Below are positions 56,381-64,000 of a stretch of DNA of 64,000 nt, in pieces. Every line of letters begins with the position of its first letter. Within the stretch, counting starts at the first letter, position 1. The position numbers and the translations under genes were made by a program. A model generated the notes under the pieces. That model was not told the origin of the DNA and made no database searches. It saw nothing but the letters and a program-made list of their open reading frames with translations. Source of the stretch: Paraburkholderia sp. ZP32-5 (lineage in GTDB: Bacteria > Pseudomonadota > Gammaproteobacteria > Burkholderiales > Burkholderiaceae); NCBI RefSeq assembly GCF_021390495.1, contig NZ_JAJEJP010000002.1, positions 372,001-436,000 of the forward strand. Reading direction: 5' to 3'.

Positions 56381-58144
56381 TTACTTGCCGGCCGCGGCGC
56401 CGCCGCCGAGCAGACCGCCGACAAGATTCGTCACTGGCGCGAGCGGGTTCTTGTTGCCGGAAGCATTGCCGCCCGATCCGCTCGACAAGCCACCGGTGAG
56501 GCCGCCCAGCAAGCCGGTCACCGGGTTGACCGCAGCGCCTGTGCCGCCGGCGCTGCCACCACTGCCGCCGCTCCCGTGAGGCGCGCCGACGCCGACGCCG
56601 ACGGCGCCCGTCAGCGAGCCGACCAGACCGGTGACGGGCGCGAGCGGGCTGCTGCTGCCTGGCGTGCCGTCGAGCGAGCCGACCTTGTTGAGCAATCCAT
56701 TGACCGGCGTCAGCAGACCGCCGAGTCCGGCGCCACCACCGGCACCACCCGAACCGCCTGTTCCCGCGACGCCGCCGAGCGAACCGAGGTTGCCGAGCAG
56801 ACCCGTGAGCGGCGGGATCGCACCGCCGCCCGCGCCGCCGCTTCCACCCGCGCCGCCGACTCCGCCCAGCAGACCGGTGAGCGGCGCGAGCGGATTGGCG
56901 GTCCCGCCGGTCAGCAGACCGCCCGTGGTGGTGACGGTGTTGCCCAACTGGCTGACGATTCCGCCGACGTCCTTGCCGACCTGATCCTTCGTCGAGTTCG
57001 ATACTTTCACGCCGGCCGCGTTGACTCCGTTGCCGACCGTGCCGAGCAGGTTGCCGAGCGGCGCGCCGAGGCCCGTGGCTTTGCCGAGTGTCTGCGTCGT
57101 ATCGGAGACCGCGAGCGTGATCGGATTGATGACCGTGCTGAGTTGCGTCTCGACCTGTTGAACCGGGCCGCTCGATAGCAGCTTGTTCAGTCCGGAGCCG
57201 GCCGCGATGACGCCGTTGCCCACGCCATCGACGGCGCCGCCGACGGTCGATGTCACCGGCGACAGCGGCGCGAGCGGTCCGCTGCCGAGGCTCGCGACGA
57301 CACCGCCGACCGATTTGGTCGCGGCGCCCACATCGGTGACGACACCGGAGGTGGAGCCCAGCGTCGCGCCGAGCGGATTCTTCGGGTTGCCGAGCGTGCC
57401 GAGGCCCGCCGCCACACCGTCGCCGAGCGTCTTGACGCCGTTGCCGAGATTCGTGACGGCTCCGCCGAGATTGTCCGTCGTCGCGCCGTTGACGCCGGGG
57501 ATCGACGTGCCGGAAACCTTGGTGCCGGTATCGGCGACGGTCGTGCCGATCGCGGTGATGAGGTTGCCTGACTGGGTGACGACGTTGCCGATCGGAGTCG
57601 AGGAGGTGCCTGAGGTACCCGAGGTACCCGAGGTACCCGAGGTACCCGAGGTACCCGAGGTACCCGAGGTACCCGAGGTACCCGAGGTACCCGAGGTACC
57701 CGAGGTACCCGAGGTACCCGAGGTACCCGAGGTACCCGAGGTACCCGAGGTACCCGAGGTACCCGAGGTGCCTGAGGTGCCTGAGGTGCCTGAGGTGCCT
57801 GAGGTGCCCGAAGTACCCGAAGTACCCGAAGTACCCGAAGTACCCGAGGTGCCCGAAGTACCCGAGGTGCCCGAAGTACCCGAAGTACCCGAAGTACCCG
57901 AAGTACCCGAAGTACCCGAAGTACCCGAAGTACCCGAAGTGCCCGAAGTACCCGAAGTACCCGAAGTACCCGAAGTACCCGAAGTACCTGAAGTACCTGA
58001 AGTCCCTGAAGTCCCTATCACTCCGCCTAGCCCACCGCCGCCGACTCCGCCACTGGGGGCATGAAGAGTCGAGCCGCAACCATAGAGTGCGAGAAGCGTG
58101 GACGTTGCGACGGCGACGGCTGTCAGACTGGTGATTGTTTTCAT
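56381..58144 (-). CDS. collagen-like lipoprotein with 46 Gly-Thr-Ser repeats
   Basis: This is a 587-residue protein. The signal peptide ends in a lipobox (LLALYGC, Cys about 23). A short Gly-rich linker precedes 46 uninterrupted Gly-Thr-Ser triplets (138 residues), and the C-terminal 370 residues are rich in Gly, Val, Asn and Thr, with recurrent [13 protein letters not shown] and [14 protein letters not shown] motifs. The Gly-X-Y periodicity is that of collagen-like bacterial proteins, known in Burkholderia. However, no proline is present, so a stable triple helix would need Thr/Ser glycosylation. It is probably surface-exposed. GAGGAC precedes ATG 58144. Confidence 0.82.
   Translation of the reverse strand: MKTITSLTAVAVATSTLLALYGCGSTLHAPSGGVGGGGLGGVIGTSGTSGTSGTSGTSGTSGTSGTSGTSGTSGTSGTSGTSGTSGTSGTSGTSGTSGTSGTSGTSGTSGTSGTSGTSGTSGTSGTSGTSGTSGTSGTSGTSGTSGTSGTSGTSGTSGTSGTSGTSGTSGTSGTSGTSGTSSTPIGNVVTQSGNLITAIGTTVADTGTKVSGTSIPGVNGATTDNLGGAVTNLGNGVKTLGDGVAAGLGTLGNPKNPLGATLGSTSGVVTDVGAATKSVGGVVASLGSGPLAPLSPVTSTVGGAVDGVGNGVIAAGSGLNKLLSSGPVQQVETQLSTVINPITLAVSDTTQTLGKATGLGAPLGNLLGTVGNGVNAAGVKVSNSTKDQVGKDVGGIVSQLGNTVTTTGGLLTGGTANPLAPLTGLLGGVGGAGGSGGAGGGAIPPLTGLLGNLGSLGGVAGTGGSGGAGGGAGLGGLLTPVNGLLNKVGSLDGTPGSSSPLAPVTGLVGSLTGAVGVGVGAPHGSGGSGGSAGGTGAAVNPVTGLLGGLTGGLSSGSGGNASGNKNPLAPVTNLVGGLLGGGAAAGK
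57602..58015 (-). repeat. 46 tandem 9-bp repeats encoding Gly-Thr-Ser
   Basis: 414 bases made of 9-bp units of GGTACCTCG/GGTACTTCG type. They fall into blocks of identical variants: a homogeneous GGTACCTCG block around 57620-57760 and mostly GGTACTTCG units beyond 57800. This indicates recent unit duplication by slippage. Units are in frame, so copy-number change alters length without frameshift. Confidence 0.95.
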
Positions 58145-58388
58145 GATGTCCTCGTTGAACGACAATTGACGAGGCCATCAATGCAAATCGCACGCCAGGC
58201 GTAAGTTATCTTTTATTTCGCCTGCAAATAAGAATTCCGATGCAGGAAACCACCGGTCGACCGAATTTATATCGATAAAACCCGCTTTTTATAGATGGCG
58301 GGCGGGCGATGTACCGTGCGTGTGCTACGTAACGTCAGGGCCACGCGTAACGGCGTTGCTCCACGACAGCGGATCCGTCACAACCCGA

Positions 58389-59468
58389 TCACCCGGTCGA
58401 CATCCTCGTGGCTCTTTTCGGCGCGTCGCTTGCCGCGACATTGCCGGCGTCGCTCGAACTGGCTTGTACCGCGTCCCCGCGCCTGATGGTCGACTCACGC
58501 ACGACCAGATGCGGGTCGAGCATCGAATAGCCGGCGTTTACCGCGGCTTTGCCATGCAATTCGTCGATCAGCTTCGTCATCGCGAGTTCGCCCATGCGCT
58601 CGCTCTGAAAATCCACCGACGTCAGCGATGGCGACGTGTACTCGCCATACGGCACGTTGTCGAAGCCGGCCACCGACACATCTTGCGGCAAATGAAAACC
58701 GAGTTCGCGAGCTTCCTTGATGAAGCCGAGCGCAATCAGATCGTTGTAGCAGATCACCGCATCCGGGCGTTTCGGGCCGAGCATCAAACCCGAACACGCG
58801 CGCTCGCCGCCCGCGGCCGACGGGCTCTGCGCATCATGCACATCGAGCGGTATGTCGTGTTCGTCGAGACAGTTGCGGATGCCACGAATCCGTTCATCGT
58901 TCCAGCGCGAGCGGCCGAAGCCGAGATAGGCGAAGCGCCGATGGCCGAGCTTCAGCAGGTGATTCGCCAGCATGTAGCCCGCGAGGCAACTGTCGGTGCC
59001 GACACTCGAAATCGGAAAGCGCTCGCTGCGTCCGAACAGCACGACGGGTTTGCCGAGATCGAGCAGCCATTGCACGGACTCGTCCGGCATCCGCGAACTA
59101 ACGATCATGCCGTCGACGCGAAGCGCGAGCGATTCGATCAGCGTTTTTTCGCGCTCCTGGCTTTCTTCGGTATCGACGAGCAGCAGCGTGTAATCGTGCT
59201 GCAACGCGACGCGGTTCGCGCCCTTGACGATGTTGGTGAAATGCGGATTGCGGATATCGAGGATCGCCAGACCGATGGTGTGCGTGCGGCCGGTGATCAT
59301 CGAGCGGGCGAGCGGATTGGAGCGATAGCCGAGCTGTTCGATGGCCTGCTTGAGCCGGGCTTCGACGACCGCGGTGAAGCGCTGGGTCCCATTCATATAC
59401 TTCGACACGGTGGCGACCGACACGCCTGCTGCGGCCGCGACGTCGCGAATGGTGGCACCCTTCTTCAT
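58389..59468 (-). CDS. LacI/GalR family transcriptional regulator
   Basis: This is a 359-residue regulator with the N-terminal helix-turn-helix ATIRDVAAAAGVSVATVSKYMNG and a sugar-binding-type effector domain (IGLAILDIRNPHFTNIVKG, PDAVICYNDLIALGFIKEA, VAGFDNVPYGEYTSPSLTSV). It diverges from an MFS transporter of the sugar-acid symporter type over a 109-base AT-rich spacer, so it probably represses that gene. Confidence 0.92.
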   Translation of the reverse strand: MKKGATIRDVAAAAGVSVATVSKYMNGTQRFTAVVEARLKQAIEQLGYRSNPLARSMITGRTHTIGLAILDIRNPHFTNIVKGANRVALQHDYTLLLVDTEESQEREKTLIESLALRVDGMIVSSRMPDESVQWLLDLGKPVVLFGRSERFPISSVGTDSCLAGYMLANHLLKLGHRRFAYLGFGRSRWNDERIRGIRNCLDEHDIPLDVHDAQSPSAAGGERACSGLMLGPKRPDAVICYNDLIALGFIKEARELGFHLPQDVSVAGFDNVPYGEYTSPSLTSVDFQSERMGELAMTKLIDELHGKAAVNAGYSMLDPHLVVRESTIRRGDAVQASSSDAGNVAASDAPKRATRMSTG

Positions 59469-59577
59469 CGGTAGCGGATATCGTTTTCTATTAGTTTTTT
59501 AATATTATCGGCAATCCGGCGCAAAGGCGAGCGCGGCCGGCGCGGGCCAATCGACAAAGGGAGACACGAGGTAACAC

Positions 59578-60903
59578 ATGACGATCAAGGTAAAAGGACT
59601 GCGCTGGTGGATGATCGGGCTGCTCACGCTCGGCACGATCACCAACTATCTCGCGCGCAGTTCGTTGAGCGTGGCCGCGCCGACGGTGCTGCATCATCTG
59701 CATATCTCCACGCACGAATACGGCTGGATTACCGGGGCGTTTCTCGTCATGTATCCGATCGGCGCACCGTTGACCGGCTATCTGATCGATCGCGTCGGGT
59801 TGCGCTTCGGTTTTCTGCTGTGCGGTGTCGCGTGGTCGTTGATCTGTATCGCGCACGGTTTCGCTTCGGGCTGGCTCGGTCTGTTCGTGCTGCGCGGCAT
59901 GCTCGGGCTCGTCGAAGCCGCGTTCATTCCCGGCGGCATGCGCGCGGCCGCGTACTGGTTTCCGCCGCATGAGCGCGGCACGGCCGCGGGCGTGTTCAAC
60001 CTCGGCACGTCGACCGGCGCGATTCTCGCGCCGCCGCTGATCGCGTGGTCGATCCTGCGCTATAGCTGGCACGTCGCGTTCATCATCGTCGGCGCGCTGG
60101 GGCTCGCGTGGGCCGTGCTGTGGCTGCTGTTTTACCGGCAGCCGGAGCGGCACTCGGCGTTGTCGAAGGAGGAGGCTGCATATGTCGGCGCGAGCGTCGG
60201 CACATGCGGCGAGTCCGGTTTGCGCGCCGCCACCGCCATCGACGCCCCAGCGCCGAAGTTGCTCGCGATACTGAAGCAGCGCAATTTCTGGGGCATCGCG
60301 CTGCCGCGCTTCTTTGCCGATCCTGTGTGGGGCACGCTGGTCTACTGGATGCCGCTCTATCTGTACCAGGCGCGCGGTTTCGATCTGAAGGCGATCGCGC
60401 TGACCGCGTGGCTGCCGTTCGTCGCGGCCGACCTCGGCTGCATGGTCGGCGGCCCGTTGTCGGCGTGGCTCGAACGCCGCTTCGACGTGCCGATCGTCAA
60501 CGGCAAGCGCATCGCGTTCACGCTGGCCGCGTTGCTGATGATCGGCATGGCCGGCGTCGGCTTCGTGAGCAATCCGGCGCTCGCGGTGGCTCTGCTGTGC
60601 CTCGGCGGCTTCGCGCATCAGACGCTGTCGATCACCGTGATCTCGATGTCCGCCGATCTGTTTCCCCGCCGCGAGGTCGGCACCGTAACGGGTCTGGCCG
60701 CGCTCGTCGCCGGGCTCGGCAACTTCGCGTTCACGATGACGATCGGCGGATTCGTCGCGCGTGTCGGCTATACGCCGTTTTTCGTCGCGCTCGGTTTGGG
60801 CGATCTGATCGGCGTGGCGCTGCTGTGGGCGCTCGTGCGCCGTCCGTCGGCGTCGGCAGCCGCGGTCGCGGTGGAACGCGCGGCGCGGCAAGCGCGGGCG
60901 TGA
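59578..60903 (+). CDS. MFS transporter, anion:cation symporter type (ExuT/GudP-like)
   Basis: This is a 441-residue permease with 12 predicted helices. The first helices (ITNYLARSSLSVAAPTV) and TGYLIDRVGLRFG plus FIPGGMRAAAYWFPPHERGTAAGVFNLG are diagnostic of the ACS family that imports hexuronates, glucarate or other organic anions with H+ or Na+. GAGG lies before ATG 59578 at good spacing. A divergent LacI regulator suggests a sugar-acid substrate. No catabolic genes for it are adjacent. Confidence 0.9.
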   Translation: MTIKVKGLRWWMIGLLTLGTITNYLARSSLSVAAPTVLHHLHISTHEYGWITGAFLVMYPIGAPLTGYLIDRVGLRFGFLLCGVAWSLICIAHGFASGWLGLFVLRGMLGLVEAAFIPGGMRAAAYWFPPHERGTAAGVFNLGTSTGAILAPPLIAWSILRYSWHVAFIIVGALGLAWAVLWLLFYRQPERHSALSKEEAAYVGASVGTCGESGLRAATAIDAPAPKLLAILKQRNFWGIALPRFFADPVWGTLVYWMPLYLYQARGFDLKAIALTAWLPFVAADLGCMVGGPLSAWLERRFDVPIVNGKRIAFTLAALLMIGMAGVGFVSNPALAVALLCLGGFAHQTLSITVISMSADLFPRREVGTVTGLAALVAGLGNFAFTMTIGGFVARVGYTPFFVALGLGDLIGVALLWALVRRPSASAAAVAVERAARQARA

Positions 60904-63525
<2,622 letters not shown>

Positions 63526-63585
63526 TAGCTCGCGTTGAAGTCGCGACGCACGCGGCTGATGTGGTGAGCATCCTGGCCGCAAATA

Positions 63586-63616
63586 CGACAATGGCGCCTT
63601 TTGGGCGCCATTGTCG
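63586..63616 (+). terminator. terminator after icd
   Basis: A 13-base perfect stem (63586-63598 / 63604-63616) with a 5-base loop, followed by TTTC. It can act in both directions, between icd and the convergent small gene. Confidence 0.8.
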
Positions 63617-63664
63617 TTTCTACTTCCCCTTCTTCGTCTACGTGCCCAGCGGTCATACCCGTCC

Positions 63665-63892
63665 TTATACGTGAACGATTTCCCAGTCGGCGAGCTTCTC
63701 CGGAATCTCCAGCGTCGACGTATCGAGTTCGCACAGATGCTCGCAGGTCAGGCCGCGCGCGAGGTCGTCGGCGGCCTGTTGCGGGCTCGAAAACTCACCC
63801 AGCGTTTCGTTGCCGTAAGTGGCTTGCCAGCCGTCGTCACCCGGCAGAATGTAGAACGCTCCTTGCGTCGAACCAAAGCGAAAGCCTTTCAT
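63665..63892 (-). CDS. conserved small protein of unknown function
   Basis: This is a 75-residue acidic cytoplasmic protein. It begins MKGFRFGSTQGAFYILPG and contains DDGWQATYGNETLGEFSSPQQAADDLARG, ending LADWEIVHV. GGGAG lies 7 bases before ATG 63892. The pattern (short beta strands, then a helix) resembles small Burkholderia proteins of unknown role; I do not assign a family. It converges with icd. Confidence 0.72.
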   Translation of the reverse strand: MKGFRFGSTQGAFYILPGDDGWQATYGNETLGEFSSPQQAADDLARGLTCEHLCELDTSTLEIPEKLADWEIVHV

Positions 63893-64000
63893 TTTTTGTC
63901 TCCCAGTTGCCAATAAAAAACCGCGATTCGTGGCGGCTTCGTCGCAATCTGTGGGATCGGAGCGGGCTGTCCCGTTGCGCCCTCTCGAATCCGACTGCGT

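Noticed and set aside
57602..58015. Tandem repeats considered as a CRISPR array
   Set aside because: Units are 9 bp, contiguous, with no unique spacers, and lie inside a coding frame.
57183..58064. Plus-strand ORF encoding a long Glu-Val-Pro repeat protein
   Set aside because: It is the antisense reading of the Gly-Thr-Ser array. It has no ribosome-binding site or signal, while the minus-strand frame has a lipobox, a start site and a coherent C-terminal domain.
56328..58193. Long minus-strand ORF in another frame over the repeat gene (Tyr/Phe/Gly-rich)
   Set aside because: Out-of-frame shadow of the lipoprotein gene; lacks the signal peptide and start context.

Overview
The window looks like a chromosomal segment of a Burkholderia/Paraburkholderia-type betaproteobacterium. 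This is inferred from very high GC content, two DUF4148 secreted proteins, a DUF3309 mini-protein, a divergent LysR / class A beta-lactamase pair of the PenR-PenA type, a monomeric NADP-isocitrate dehydrogenase and a glycine-rich collagen-like lipoprotein. No rRNA, tRNA, CRISPR array or insertion sequence was seen.

Layout: 0-3 kb holds a truncated alpha/beta hydrolase, a DUF4148 protein, an Lrp/AsnC regulator, a YefM-YoeB toxin-antitoxin pair with a TGTACA-type operator, and a 24-residue membrane peptide. 3-11.5 kb is a catabolic cluster: a LacI regulator diverges from a TRAP transporter (binding protein plus fused DctQM), followed by a VOC protein, a RuBisCO-like protein and a DUF1537 kinase, with a convergent short-chain dehydrogenase. 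It probably imports and degrades a branched or unusual sugar acid.

12-34 kb is the most remarkable region. Six small genes (P1-P6, at 12105, 12643, 13051, 13430, 20144 and 32388) encode cysteine-free peptides. Five share a 26-residue double-glycine leader; P1 has a divergent 34-residue one. They surround a dedicated export operon: an outer-membrane factor, a twin-FHA membrane protein, an HlyD-like adaptor, a cytoplasmic parvulin, a C39-peptidase ABC exporter with two cyclic-nucleotide-binding domains, and a sigma-54 activator. A Ser/Thr kinase, a caspase-like/formylglycine-enzyme-like fusion, a PP2C phosphatase, tandem DUF4399 proteins and an LRAT-like protein complete the set. I found four well-placed -24/-12 (sigma-54) promoters, in front of P4 (likely also serving P3-P1), P5, P6-PP2C and the LRAT-like gene. 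I propose this is an RpoN-controlled, phospho-regulated type I secretion system for a family of Asn-rich peptides; I know of no description of it.

34-64 kb: penR-penA, a DUF4126 protein, tehA, a KaiC-like ATPase with a CheY-like regulator, a squalene/phytoene synthase-like enzyme, a second DUF4148 gene preceded by a hairpin-rich spacer, a phosphoesterase next to an orphan TPR / GH108 muramidase / 3TM holin cassette, a NitT/TauT-type ABC importer divergent from a two-component system that carries its own paralogous binding protein, a degenerate EAL protein, a suspected intergenic repeat element, an ICMT-like membrane protein, a lipoprotein with 46 perfect Gly-Thr-Ser repeats, a LacI-MFS pair, monomeric isocitrate dehydrogenase and a small conserved protein.
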